DNA of 64,000 nt, taken from assembly GCA_947069175.1 (NCBI GenBank), contig CAMTDV010000003.1, positions 31,405,353 to 31,469,352 on the forward strand, written 5' to 3'. Position numbers and translations under genes: made by a program. Positions 1-12,152 of this stretch are shown piece after piece. How positions within the stretch are numbered: the stretch's first letter is position 1; each line of letters opens with the position of its first letter. Source of the stretch: Scalesia atractyloides. Lineage: Eukaryota; Streptophyta; Magnoliopsida; Asterales; Asteraceae. A model generated the notes under the pieces. The model was not told the DNA's origin, ran no database searches, and worked only from the letters and a program-made list of their open reading frames with translations.

Positions 1-221
1 CCAATCGAAGCTTGATATTTTGCTTTGATGGCAAACCAGCAGGTAAAATCATTTGCTTGAACCCAATTCATGAAACGTTCACTCCAACTGTCAAATTCTT
101 CATGGTTCATCAACTTTGGTGGCTTTGTCATCGTACCCATCTCATTCTCGAGGTTCATATTTTGAGTTGCAGTAGTTGTGATTGCTGAAGCAGCAAATGC
201 GTTATAAAACTCTTCTACCAT
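1..221 (-). pseudogene. Copia element A, Gag N-terminus (cut by window edge)
   Basis: Read on the minus strand from the ATG at 219-221, the frame is open to the window edge and begins MVEEFYNAFAASAITTT, continuing with NWVQANDFTCWFAI. This is the N-terminal part of a Ty1/Copia Gag, the RNA-binding capsid-type protein of the retroelement particle. It is closely similar to the start of the Gag at 59933 (MAEEFYNAFATSAVTTT), so A and I belong to one family. No stop is seen in these 73 codons, unlike copy I, which has early stops. The rest of gag and all of pol lie outside the window, so whether A is intact cannot be judged. Confidence 0.8.
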
Positions 222-757
222 TTTTTCTACAAAAATTTTAGAAACACACTTTCGACGGATGAACTGCTCGTGCGACTGAGATGGTCGTGCGAGTGATATA
301 TTTGTGCAATTCAAAGCTTTGTACGAATGAGATGTTCGTGCGAGTGAAGTATTACTCGTGCGAATGACTTGTTCCTACAAATGAAAGCTTTGTGCGAATG
401 GTAGTTTTTAAACTTTTAAGTTTTTTTGGAAAACTTGGTTCGTTCGTACGAATGACTTAATTTGTACGGATAGCCGTTCGTACGAGTTGTCTCTCTATTC
501 GTACGAAACAACTCAGGTCACCAAACGGATGAATTTTACCAATTTTGACATGATTAAGTTCTATTTTAGATCTGAAATTGTCAAGGATTGATTAGAATTG
601 ATTTTAACGTGATATCCTAAAATCCTAGTCAATTGTGTCCATGAATTCGTCCAATTCCGAGATCTGTGTGGGAAAGTGTAGAAGTTGGTTGAATCTAAAT
701 CTGAAACTGTTGGTAGTATGCAAAAACTTGATGTTTGTCTTCAGATCAGGCCTCAAG
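222..757 (-). other. Untranslated leader of Copia element A with TCGTACGA-type repeats
   Basis: This lies between the primer-binding site and gag of element A. The part at about 240-520 is packed with short repeats of TCGTACGA and variants (TCGTGCGA, TCGCACGA), for example at 444-451 and twice between 475 and 510. A pyrimidine-rich stretch ending TTTTTGTAG sits a few bases upstream of the gag ATG, as in element I. No coding potential is supported here. Confidence 0.7.
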
Positions 758-769
758 GCTCTGATACCA
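758..769 (-). other. Primer-binding site of element A (initiator Met tRNA)
   Basis: The minus strand reads TGGTATCAGAGC, the usual plant Copia primer-binding site complementary to the 3' end of initiator methionine tRNA. Two bases separate it from the LTR end, the expected spacing for start of minus-strand synthesis. Confidence 0.9.
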
Positions 770-771
770 CT

Positions 772-1184
772 TGTGAGAAGGGATCAGCTCTCCTCCGATA
801 AGCACCGGACCGATCTGACTCAACTAATAGAGGCGGAATTCATTGTTAGTGAGTTTGACAAACAAACAAGTAAGATATACTAATTAAATGCCTTGAATTG
901 TATTGATAAACGTGAACAAGTACAGAGCAAGTAAACAGTTCAGCAGGGCTTCGCCATACCAATAGATTCCCAGTTCTGCACAACACTCCTCTATTTATAG
1001 GTCGACGTGAGTCGCACAGGAGAATGTGTAACTAAGTGTGACTGGTACGAGTCATGATTTTCACTCGTACGAGCCAAGCTACATACAAGTAAAACATATA
1101 TAAACGTATACAAAGTAACGTTCTAAGCCCTATATACATAATCAACATATCCTAGACGCAGGCAATAGACATTATGCACCAACA
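772..1184 (-). repeat. 5' LTR of Copia element A
   Basis: The 413-bp LTR runs on the minus strand from TGTTGGTGCATAATG (ending at 1184) to a terminal CA beside the primer-binding site. Its ends match those of the 462-bp LTR of element I at 58887-59348, with TG...CA termini in both. It holds one cluster of CTCGTACGAG-type palindromes near 1040-1080. The mate LTR lies outside the window, so the target duplication cannot be checked. Confidence 0.85.
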
Positions 1185-2544
1185 AAAATATTAACATAAT
1201 ATCACCATATTTTCAGTTCACCAATAATCTCTTCATGCTTGTCATAATCTTACATTTATTTTGCATTTTTCACCTTATGGATGCATCATACAGCCTCCTA
1301 ACTTAGGGTTTTTCATCCAAGTTCATCATCAAACATTTTTAGACCATAAAACTCTTCAAATATAACCTCAAACTCAGATTACACAAAACCCCTAATATAT
1401 CATCTTTCATGTGACTTTCAACATCTTTTAAGCATCATTTTCAACCACCAAAGCTACCATACACACACATTTCAATCATGGATCATACACACACATTATA
1501 ACCGTCAAAATTTCTTACAAAACCCTAGATTTACTGATTTATTAGTTCATTAGGAAATCCTAGGTTTTAAGAGATCGATTACCTTAGATGAACACATTAG
1601 GATTTCTAAGAGTAGAAGAGCTTCTTGATGATGATTACTTCTTGATATGCTTCTATGGATGCTTGGATTCTTCAAGGAATGCTGAAGAATGCTCTAAGTT
1701 CTTATGTGTGTGTAAAAGAAGATGTATGGAGAGAGTAAGAAGGAGACGAAGATGAAACAAAGCAAATGGAGAGGAAGAGAGAAGTGCGAATAGTTTTAAA
1801 GGGATGAGAGAGGAGAGAGAGTGAGTCCTGGGAAGGTGGAAAATGATTAGGAAGGTTGAGTGTGGGTTTAGGTACTAACTTGTATGGATGTGTAAGAGAT
1901 TTAGGGGATTTAGGAGGATTTTAATGTTTAGGAAGATTTTATATATTTTATTTTTCTTTTTCTTTTTATAAATATACATATTTACACATATATATTTATA
2001 TTTTTATACGTTACTTATACTTTTATAAAAGTCTTACAAATTTTATAAAAGTTTAGGGCTTAATCTCACTTGATTGAACTTAAAAATTATGGAGTAATAC
2101 TTTTCCACAAATTCCATCATAATTTTACTAGTTAGAATATTACCTGATATTTAGTGGTGTCTGAGTGTGCTTAAGAACGTTAAAAGTATATAACGCAAGC
2201 ATATTTCTGGATAATTTTGACAGAAACCACCAATTAAGGCGTACGCGTTTTTCTTCTAAATTTCCTCCAATAACTTATAATTCCACCTTATACTAACATG
2301 TCAAGCACATGCATGCGCTTCTAAACACTAACCAGGTCGTCACCAACATTCGTTACAGATATTTCATCACTTTGAATCACGGAAATTCTTTAATTTCATC
2401 TTTTGCAACTTCCATGGCACATTAGGGCTTTATAAATTTTAATTGCACTTTAATCACACATAAAGTAAATATTATTGCACCATTTCGTAATAACACGTTC
2501 ATAATTACAATACAGCTAGAAATCCAAAAACACGGGTTGTCACA
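1185..2544 (-). repeat. Gypsy-type LTR fragment interrupted by element A
   Basis: The right end reads GGGTTGTCACA in plus orientation, i.e. TGTGACAACCCG on the minus strand, a common start of plant Gypsy LTRs. The body is AT-rich, with a purine-rich stretch (about 1730-1830) and no coding frame. The left side is cut where element A begins at 1185. I infer an LTR in minus orientation. No mate or target duplication is visible. Confidence 0.5.
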
Positions 2545-3563
2545 TGTCACACCCAGTGGTAGCCTAGAGTGTGCGAAGCACCCGACACACGCCCGCGCCC
2601 GGACACCGGACCAGGACGGCAAAGCCAGGAGCCATTTTGAGTCACCTTTACTATTTTTAGATGTGTCTGGGCTCCAGTCAGTGGCTTAGTGTGGTCATCT
2701 AGACACTGTTTACGTTCCTACCTGTCAAATGATTAAGTCTCTGAATTCATTATGCCATTGAATTCTAGAATTTATATTTATTGAATTTTGTATTCATTGG
2801 AGACTTGTCATTTCGAATTTCAACCAGTCTATGTACAAAGTTTGTGCTTTGTTTTAGACCCACAGAATACTGAAATCATATGGTTCACACAACACAGACA
2901 TCAAACGAATTCCCTAACTTTGCCTCTCTATGCACTCTTGTTTCAGGTGCTAGTCTAACTCCGGCAGTACAATATGCTTAGGCTGTTTTAACCTAGGAAA
3001 TAGACGGGTTCACCTAGGTAGCCCGAAATCTATTTTAAGGGAAGCGTGATCTTCACTTGCCTCAGTCACCGTTGTTTATGATTTTCTTTATTTCTTTGAA
3101 ATCTGTTCTTAGTTTAGTTTACATTTAGTATATATATTGTTACAGTTTGGTTCACCTCATGTTTACGTGTTGTAATCTGAATATTGATTAATAAAATTGT
3201 TGTTATACTTTTATTTCGTGAACAATTCTCCAACAAAATACGAGTTTATTTAAGATAAAGGTCATGAACCCCTTGTCGTGATGGTTTATATCTTTCGGAA
3301 ATTCGATGTCTCTTATCAGTTTTTCTTGAAATTATAACATCATTTCCATGACATATATATTTGTTGGTTATATTCAAAACGATTATTTACGTAACTAAAT
3401 TTATATAATGAAACATGCAAATAAAGCTTTATTAAATGAAAGTTTGTAAACTTAAATACTTTAGAATCACGAAACAATCATCATCGTATTTTAGATTCAG
3501 TAAAGCATACATCATATAATGAATTTGTGATGAAGTTAATTTATGATGGATCTTCATGAAATT
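2545..3563. other. LTR-like sequence, unassigned
   Basis: It starts TGTCACACCC immediately after the end of the preceding LTR. It has a short GC-rich section near 2580-2620, then AT-rich sequence with an AATAAA-like signal near 3190. I find no conserved protein. It could be another Gypsy LTR or the inner part of a retroelement; the right border is set only by the next LTR start. Confidence 0.3.
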
Positions 3564-4194
3564 TGTAACACCCCGACTGCGTAAAACAACAAACCGCAGC
3601 GGAAATATCGGGGAGTCATGTCCCAGAACTATTATTTCATAACATATGGTACATAAAGTTTTGTATTATTGAATTTAATTGTTTACAGTGTCTTGGGAGA
3701 ATGAAATCAAAAAACATAAAAATTGTCTTGCAAATTTTAAAGTCACTAGGCCCAAGTCCGCCCTATGTGAAGCATGCTTAAAGTCAAACATTAGCTTCTG
3801 AAACATATGTGAAAATAAAACGTCAGCATAAAAATGCCTGTGAGTAACATAAGTTTTGTGATGAAGATTCATGGCTTTGAAAGTTATAAGAAATGTTCAA
3901 CTATTACAAAAGTAGACATGATCCTTTACAAAAATGTTTCTTTTATGAAATCATATGAAAATAAAATGATTTAAAAGAAATGATGCATGGTTAAATTAAT
4001 AACCAAAATAACTCGTACCTTGTATAAAATATGTCATGTCTTGTATTTTGTTTGAAGTGGTTTAGATAATGCTACGTTATGTAATATAATGAAAGCATTT
4101 ATATATAGGAAGTACCAGCGGCGTATCCACCATGCTTTTATCATATTACACACGTCTCATCATTTAAATCACTTACCATGAGTCAACAATTGAG

Positions 4195-4440
4195 ATGTCT
4201 TGTTCAAACCAATGTCATGTATAAACCAATTCCATTTATAAACCAAATGTCTTTTATAAACAAATGTCTATGTATAAACCAATATCTTGTATAAACCAAA
4301 TGGTATTTATAAACAAATGTCTATGTATAAACCAATGTCTTCTATGGCAAACAAAAGTCTTGTTTAAACCATAAAATAAATGTCTTGTATAAAATAACCA
4401 AAATGTCTTGTCTTGTCAAAATGTCTTGTATAAAACAGGT
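4195..4440. repeat. Degenerate short tandem repeat, about 18-20 bp unit
   Basis: The words ATGTCTTGTATAAACCAA and close variants (AAATGTCTATGTATAAACC) recur more than ten times with irregular spacing. It lies within the Gypsy LTR. Confidence 0.7.
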
Positions 4441-4772
4441 GTTTTGAATAAAAAAAGGTCTTGTTTAAACAAAAACTCTTGTCTTATATATCAATTGCTT
4501 TTATTGTGTAGACACATATATATGGATTGTTGACGAATACATTCAAGCCTTGTTGACTGTCGGATAAACCCTTATAAAGATAAAGGTTTATCAAATGTTC
4601 ATTGGATTTTGTCATTCCCTAAAGTCACTTCCAAAGAAACCTAGGAAGCGGAAACGGCATTGTCAATCCTATGGTACCATTACATACTACCGGTCGGCGT
4701 GATCAATGTTAATGAATGTATCATTGTATATTCAATGCACCAATATGTCTTGAACAATGTAAGCATGTCATA

Positions 4773-5110
4773 AAATGTTTTGAAATCATGTACATCGCAT
4801 ACTAAGTCAATATACCAAGCAAAAATGTCTTTGAAATCATGTACTAGGTATGTTAAGTCAACATACGAAGTTAAAATGTCTTTGAAATCGTGTACTAGGT
4901 ATCCTAAGTCAACATACGAAAAAAATGTCTTTGAAATCATGTACTAGGTATGCTAAGTCAACATACGAAGCAAAACTGTCTTTGAAATCATGTACTAGGT
5001 ATGCTAAGTCAATATACGAAGCAAAAATGTCTTTGAAATCATGTACTAGGTATGCTAAGTCAACATATGAAGCAAAATATCTTTGAAATCATGTACTATA
5101 TGTACTAGAT
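4773..5110. repeat. 51-bp tandem repeat, about 6.5 units
   Basis: Each unit contains ATGTCTTTGAAATCATGTAC followed by TAGGTATGCTAAGTCAACAT and ACGAAGC. Six full copies plus a partial one are visible, with few mismatches between the middle copies. The period is a multiple of three, so the minus strand reads as an open frame with a repeated 17-residue motif (contains YLVHDFKDI). I regard that frame as a by-product of the repeat, not a gene. Confidence 0.85.
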
Positions 5111-6171
5111 AAGCAAAACATGTATAATGTCATGAAAACAAAAACGTAGTGATAGGCACATATGAATCACCCCAAAATATTTGAAAACAAAAAAGAGGGG
5201 GCTATGTACTCACTTGGGATTGTGTAAATGTCTTGTTCAAATGATCAAACAAAGCTCAAGATTGAAGAGTTCAAGTGTGTCTTGTGTTGAAGAACACTTT
5301 CATAACTCAATATAGGAGGCTTCCAAAGGCTAGAAACAAGCTCCAAGAAGGATAGAAAGAAGAACTTCACACTATGCTTTTAAGTGTTTTGAAGTGGTGT
5401 GAAAAAAATGGATGAATCAAAGGGTATTTATAATGTTTTAGGATCAAGGAGGTGATGACAAGTGGTACCAAGTGTGGATTAGTGTCCTAACATGTGTTAA
5501 CACCAAATTAAGTGTGGCAAAATGAGTGCAAGATGTCAAAAATTGGAGATAGGTGGCCAAACTTGTTGATGAAGCAAACTTTTGTTTTGACAATTTTGGC
5601 CCCTGGACTTGTATTGTCGCGTTTTGTCATTTTTAAGCCCTCTTAACCTAATATTTAGGTTATCTAAAGGCATTAAGGCCTATGTAACTTGGATTTTGTC
5701 CGGAAATGTCGTGGATGTCGGTTCGTTCAATTGTACGGTTACACGTTTTGTAAATAAAGTATAAAACTTTATCGAACATGAAAATGACCGAATTTGTGCA
5801 ATGATTGAAATTTTTGCATTCTTACCAATAAATGCAATATTTTATTGAATAAACATGTCCATGATGGTATAATAATTGATAAATATACATTCTCGCATAT
5901 AAAACACAAGATTTTATTAAATACTAAAATGTTCCAGAATTTTTCAATGACCAAAAATGTACAAATGTCATAAAATCCATAAACAAATCAAAATAAATTG
6001 AACCAAGAGTTGGTCGTCTTTCTAGCCGTTGACATCACTGTGGACATTTTCTAAAAATATACGTATAAACCGATGGATTTGCTGAAAATATGATGTGTAT
6101 ATAAAATCGTACTGTTTTTAGGGGTTTCGAAGATCGAGATGTAGATGGATGCACATGCAACTGAAAGTTCT

Positions 6172-6421
6172 GGATTGGGCGGGTTCAAACGAACGTTTTG
6201 ATAGATAAAGCTAACTCGGTAGAAATCTTGTAAGAATAGTCAAAAGTAGAAAGTTCCATTAATACCGAAAGAGCATACATCATTTTACAAGCTGGAGAGA
6301 AATCTGAGGACTCTCCAGCCGTTTCCCTAAAAACTTATCAAATTCGAACACATGACACTATTTATTGACATGAGGTTTGGTGAGGATGAGCTAGTTCGTG
6401 AAGATTAGTCTCTACTGTGCA
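6172..6421 (-). repeat. Copia-type LTR fragment (same group as solo LTR at 63034)
   Basis: It shares blocks with the solo LTR at 63034-63524 in the same orientation: ATACCGAAAGAG followed by ATACATC, then CTGGAGAGAA, then a segment with ACACATGACACTATTTATTG. It is interrupted at 6422, where element C begins, and the remainder was not found beyond C. The left border is approximate. Confidence 0.5.
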
Positions 6422-6804
6422 TGTTGATGCAGTATGTCTATCGCCTACATATTAGGGTCATGTCTGTGTATGTAATAGGGTTTAAATGTTAGATTTGAAT
6501 ATGTATATAGTCAACTTCGCACCAATGTAACATGTTCACTTCTTGCGAAGAGACTCACCTCGCACAAAGTGAAGTGTCTATATATAGGTGTGCTAGGTTC
6601 TTGAGTCTGTATGTTGTTTTGTTGACTGATACGGCGAACCCCTGTTAAATTTCTCTCAGGATTGTAAACATTAACTAGTATTAATGAGATAATGTATTTA
6701 AACAGTAAATCTTGAACTTGTCACTAGTTTAACATGAATTCCGTGCATATTGAACTAGGTAAACAGATTAGGACCTGAGCTTATTGGATTAGCAGATCCT
6801 TACA
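6422..6804 (+). repeat. 5' LTR of element C
   Basis: The 383-bp LTR begins TGTTGATGCAGTATG and ends TCCTTACA. It is shorter than the 3' copy (406 bp), mainly through loss of about 23 bp inside the TCGTACGA-type array near 6520. The sequence TATATATAGG near 6580 is a plausible TATA region. Confidence 0.9.
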
Positions 6805-6806
6805 AG

Positions 6807-6818
6807 TGGTATCAAAGC
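6807..6818 (+). other. Primer-binding site of element C
   Basis: TGGTATCAAAGC differs by one base from the initiator-Met site TGGTATCAGAGC. It stands two bases after the LTR. Confidence 0.85.
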
Positions 6819-7081
6819 TTAGAGGCCTGATCTGAAGACTTGTCATCGAGATTCTACTTCTTCTTCTACTCATTTTTCATCTTTTAACATTTCTTAGACA
6901 TTGAATGGAAAAAATGGACTAATCTTTTCCAGGACTATTTAAAATTGACTAATAACAAACCCTTGAAAGAATCAGACCTTAATTCAACTGGAATCATGAT
7001 AAAAATGTCAAAAAAGTGAATATCTGAACATTATCTTCGCACGAAAAAAATGTCACTTCATACAAGTTCAATTTAAACAAA

Positions 7082-9694
7082 ATGTGTTGGTATTTTTGAG
7101 AAATTTTCGTCTAATTGTGTTTGCAGGAAAAAAGTCTAATTTCAAGCCGAAGCACAATGTATGTTGTGTTATTGATGAGAAAATCCCAGAGAGAGCACCA
7201 TTCAAGGATATTTTAAAGTTTATGAATGAGTTGCCGATAAAGAAAGCTTTACGGGGATCAACATAAGGCATACCGTTCTCATGTACAGAGATTCTGGGAT
7301 CACGCGAAGTTTGTGCCGGAACAAAAATCTATCCGATCGTTTGTGAGAATCAGAAATGAAGATAAAGATGTATTGATTACAGAAGAGTTCATACATCAAG
7401 TGTTAGATTTCAAAGACAAAGATGATGATCCCATGATGTATTCGCATAAGATATGCAAAGGATGCTTTTAACGTATAGGATACAAGGGATTTGTGAATGC
7501 GACGTTTAACAAAGCATATGTGGGCAGACCTTACAACTTTTTTTTTCATTTCGTGATTACGGCCCTGAGTCATCGAAAGGGAGGATATGATGCATTGCTT
7601 GGTTACCAGATGTGCATGATAGCGGCTCTTACTCTCAACAAGCCTTACAACTTCACATGAGTAATGTGAGCAGATGAAGGCAAATATTGAGAAAGACAAA
7701 TTTTTGCAATATTCAAGGTTGGTCCAGATGATGCTAGATGATCAATTTCTGAATCTTGTAAAAGAGAAGAAAGATGTGTTACCGGTGGATCATATGTCAG
7801 ATCTGTCTCTTGTTCGTCTTAATCAGTATCTAAAGTAAAAGACTAAGCCAGTTGTAAGAATATTCTTTGGAACTATCACGGACAAAAGATACAAGGCACC
7901 ACCAAAAGACAAATGGAGGAATGATGGAAGTAATTCGGATAATGAAGAAGATCAAATGGCTGATTACATTCCAAAGAGGGGTGTTTGGTATGAGAAAGAG
8001 GATATGAAAAAGAAAAAGACTACTCCAAAAAAGAAAGCTCGGAAGAAAAGGAAAGTCGAAACAGTTTTGAGAGACGAGACAACAGATGAAGAGATTGAAG
8101 TTGAGCATAATGTTGAAGTTGAGGCTAACATTGAAGATAAGGTGTTCTCTGCAACATCTGATCATGAAAGAGATGAAGTAAATATTGTTAATATTGTTGC
8201 AGAGATTGAAAAGCAGTCTTTTGATGATGACAATGAAGAAAGTTTAGATGAAAGTATCTATCTAGAAGCCAGATGTGCAGCCAAAAGGGAAGAGTTAAGA
8301 AACCGAAAGGCTTTTGGTGATGATGACAATACATATGTACCTTCTAAACCTAAAGAGATTATAGAAAGACCAACAAAGAAAACCAAAAGAGTTAAAAGCA
8401 AACAGTCAGATGTGCACAAAAAGATAACAGGGTCTCCTTCAGTAAAGAAAGCAAGCCGAAAGTATAGAAAAAGGAAGACGCCTGAGACCGAATCTAAATA
8501 ACCATCATCACCACCACATGTACAACCACCATCACCACCCACGAACAACCCACCACAATCACCATCAAAACAACCAATACCTCTGACACAACAACAATCT
8601 ACACGACAATCATCTACAAGATGTCAACAATCAACACCACAATCTGCTTAGAGATATCGTTCTCATCCTACCGGTCCTACAAACGTTGATGATGATTTAT
8701 TATTTGCTGGATTTGAGGGAGATTTCTTCAATGATCAGAAAGTTAATAACCTAGAAAGCAGAGTCAAACAACTTGAAGTAGAGAACGTAAAGTTGGTGTC
8801 AATGCTTACAAATGTTACTGCTGAGAATGAGAGGCTTCATAAAGTGGTAGAGGATTTGGTAATGAAAAATCTTTGAGTGCCAAAAAGTTTGATGTTTTTA
8901 TAAAGTGTTGGAGAAAAGCTTTGGTATAAACTTTGATTTCGAGTATGATTTAATCGAGATAGAAGAAGCAAAGGCTAGAGTTGCAGAAAGAGCTAGGAAA
9001 GTTGAAGCTGAAGCAGCAACTACGGGTAAAGGAAAGAATAAGATATATTATATTCCAGTTATTATACCCACTGAGCCAGAAGCTGAATTTGAATCGTTGA
9101 TCAATTATGTGCTTGTTGGAGAGGCAATAGATGTTACTGGGATTTCAACTAAGCAAAAATACTTCGAGAGAAAGAAAATGGAAGAAGAGATTGACAGCGA
9201 AATAGATTAATACGAGGAAGATGATGATGTTGGTGGAGGTGGTAAGAAAGATGATGATGATAAAGGTGATGATGACGACAACACACAGGGTGGCACGGGT
9301 TTGTTAGTGCATGAAGCGAAAATGAATGGTTCTTTCAATTATGATGCAACCCTGAACGACGAAGCTAATCAACAAGATGAATCTCAATGATAGGGGGAGA
9401 CGAAGGATCCGGTTAACGATGTAGAGCAATCAGAAATCCTCACAGTTGTTTCTCCGATAACAGTTGCTTCTGATTTGCCACAACCACGATTATGTTATCT
9501 TGAACATGGCGTGGAATAGGGGGAGTTCATCCACAATTATACTAAAGAAGAAATTGCAGAGATGTTAGGAGTGGATGAAAATTCCTTTGATTTTGATTAT
9601 GATTTTGAAGATGAGCTGAACAACATTAGTGCTTTTAACCCTGAATATTATGTGTACAAGCATGTGGCTGATGTAGATAAATATGATAGGGTTG
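7082..9694 (+). pseudogene. Element C unknown ORF, 5' part (broken by stops and by insertion of B)
   Basis: The frame is readable from about 7095 with several stops and shifts. The N-terminal region (KPKHNVCCVIDEKIPERAPF, later RFWDHAKF and ALTLNKPYNF) is homologous to the start of the extra ORF of element D (EPRHNMVAYLDPED, EFWDSAKV, ALTLNKPFSV). Then follow a lysine/acid-rich region (7956-8500), a likely coiled coil (8736-8870, NLESRVKQLEVENVKLVSML), a second charged part (8905-9210) and an Asp-rich run near 9220-9290. No known enzymatic motif is seen. The frame is interrupted at 9694 by element B and resumes at 20629. Function unknown; it is not Gag or Pol by any motif I can recognise. Confidence 0.7.
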
Positions 9695-10410
9695 TGTAGG
9701 TCCACCTGAGGATGTCAAACCTATTCCCGGTTCATATAACACACACACAAGTGCGGAATCCAAGTGTGCATGCAACCAAAGCAAAGTAAAGAACACGGGG
9801 TAACCAAAGATTCACTATCTTGATTAATGATTGAGAACAAGTACAAACATATAAACACAATGCTCGTATGACTCAAACAAACTTGTTGTGTTCTTGTGTC
9901 TTCGTCTTCAGAGATAATCAACTGAACCAGCTGCAAGTCTAACTGAAGGGGTAACTAGCTAATCAACCAACACCGACTGAGAGGTGCATGTCTGCCTATA
10001 TAGTGTATGTCTAGACATTCGTACGAAACATGATTCTAGACATACGAAACACACTATTTCACACAAGACACATCTCCAGAATTTTAGTACGAGATAACTG
10101 TTTCATACAAAATACTTCACTCGTACAAAACTACTAATTGATTCGTACGAAACACATGTTTTGTACGAAATATGTCATCCGCACAGAATTCTCATTCTTG
10201 GAGAACGTGTGTAGACATGACGTTTACAAGACTCAACGGTATGCACATATGCAACCGTTTAACACAGACAAGCTAAGATGTCGTATTAGATCAAGATAGA
10301 AGGATATCCGATCTGTTCGACACGACCAAACCTATACAGACACTTGAGCAAAGACCGTACAATTACAACTGTAATTAAGAACAAGCGACAGACACAAAAG
10401 TGTATCAACA
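9695..10410 (-). repeat. 3' LTR of element B
   Basis: Begins TGTAGGTCCACC and ends TGTATCAACA in plus orientation. It holds an array of TCGTACGA-type motifs at about 10015-10190, where roughly 13 of its differences from the 5' LTR are concentrated. Confidence 0.93.
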
Positions 10411-12152
10411 AACTCCCCCTTGGATGTTGCTTGGTCTTCGGTCTTCGGTCTTTGGTCTTCATACGCTGGTCTTCACATTGAATGGTTTGGAGTATCAACA
10501 AACTCCCCCTGAATATCTGCTATCCATTGATAGATCTGCTATCCAATGATTAGAGCATCAGGTCTTCGAACTTCTAAGAAACTTCAAATCTTTCTTGTTT
10601 CCTCTTCTTGACTTGTCAGATTTCTTCGTTGCTGGTCTTTGTTTATGTTCCCTTTGTATCGATCTGTACTCAACTGACAACTATAATTAGAACACAAATT
10701 TATCAGGGAGTACACACGGAAAACTTATCATAATTTCTCCGTATGATTGTATTCCCTGAACGAGATACACACACTCGTATGAATTCCAGCAGCTAATTTT
10801 GAGAAAAACAAGAAACCAAGTCAATCATATGACTAGGTTTATTCGCACGAGATACACACACTAGAACGAAATTCAGATTCTGGTTCTCTTTGATGGTTAC
10901 TTGTTGCAAGATATTACTTTATGAAGTTGTGATATCGAACAAATGGTTTTCTGGCGTATCTTGGTAGAAAACTTTCGGGTCTCAATTTTGGCTAACGTTC
11001 AAAAGTAAATATATAAGCAACTAAGTAAACTAAGCTTAAAAACAAATATTTACAGATAAACTTTTTATCTATCAAGCAATCTTTTTCGAGTTTCAAGGTA
11101 AGAGAATCATACCAGCATTTTTATCTTTGTCAAAAACGATATTTGGTTTAAACTTCAAAATTAAACAGATAAGTATTCAACTATGATTATCGGTATTGTT
11201 GTCCACGTAAGCTCAGACTTATCAGATGTAATCATGATTAGGAGATATGATTAAGGTATGGATTATACTTACTAGCCGGTGTTCAACCACATCACGACAC
11301 ATTCCCGTATCAAGATATGCACGAGAGAAAATCTTACCGGTGAGTATACTGCTTTATCATCTATTTTGACGTATATGAATGATGTGAGATACTCACTTAT
11401 TTTGATTGAAAACAAGCCCGTTGTGATTTAATCACTTATTGATGAGGAACTTGATTTTCATATGCATGCAGGGCAGAGGAGTAAGTCTGTGAACAGGTTA
11501 GTACTATCGTACCAACAAAGAGATGAACTTAGCTCCCGCATAAAGCTGTGATATTTTATCACTTATTTTGGGGATGTGATATTTTTATCACTTATTTGAT
11601 GGTCGTATGCAGTATGTACACGTATGTATGATATCATGGAAGTTCTAGACTTGCGCCATCGTTATTTTTTGACAAAATATTCAACCATGATCCCCAGATG
11701 ATAAGCAAGCATAAAGACCGTATATCTCAGAACCTCGACACTCTATCAAACGAAATTTCGGTACCAAGACCATATGCCAATGAATGTTTCCCACCTGGCG
11801 TTCTGTTTGTTAAGTTTATATCAAGCTGCACATTTTAGTCTGATTGTGAGCCTACCGATACATCATAAGTAAAGCTACTAATCAATCTTCTTTTTTTGCT
11901 TTTAACCATTTCTGACAGATTTACCGGTGAATTTCATCATCTTCAAGTTATCCAAGAAACTCATTTTTTATTTTTCTAATGTTTTTGTATTTTTCTGAAA
12001 TTTTCTCCCCCTTAAACAAGAAAGGTAAATAAATAAGGACATATTTTTGTATTTTCTTGAAATTTACTCCCCCTAAAATATAAAACTGAAAATCTTTTTG
12101 TAGTTTTAGATTTTTAGAAAAGTATTTACAAAAATAGTTAGCCATGACTGAG
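10411..12152 (-). other. Element B spacer between pol and 3' LTR
   Basis: The minus-strand polypurine tract AAGGGGGAG lies at about 10413-10421, next to the LTR. It is followed by a short GGTCTTC tandem repeat (about 10431-10461). The remainder is non-coding and matches the first part of the D spacer (31466-32760), for example around GTACCAAGACCATATGCCAA. The extra ORF found in D at 33606-35703 has no counterpart here. Confidence 0.7.

Larger units (their letters stand above)
3564..6170 (-). repeat. Gypsy (chromovirus-like) LTR, right end not resolved
   Basis: The left end TGTAACACCCCGACTGCG resembles the terminus of the E LTR at 22285 (TGTCACACCCCAACCG) and of the H LTR in reverse, so I read it as the 3' end of a long minus-orientation LTR. 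It is non-coding, AT-rich, and contains two internal tandem repeats. The 5 bases before it are AAATT, but I could not find the matching right end, so solo LTR or fragment cannot be decided. The right limit given is approximate. Confidence 0.5.

Noticed and set aside
4680..4940. Minus-strand 86-aa frame with repeated YLVHDFKDI
   Set aside because: It is the translation of the 51-bp DNA tandem repeat; period divisible by three explains the open frame.
4195..5110. CRISPR-like repeat array
   Set aside because: Repeats are contiguous and degenerate without unique spacers, in a plant genome; ordinary tandem repeats.
7830..8165. 111-aa minus-strand frame with hydrophobic stretches
   Set aside because: Antisense of the Lys-rich part of the element C ORF.
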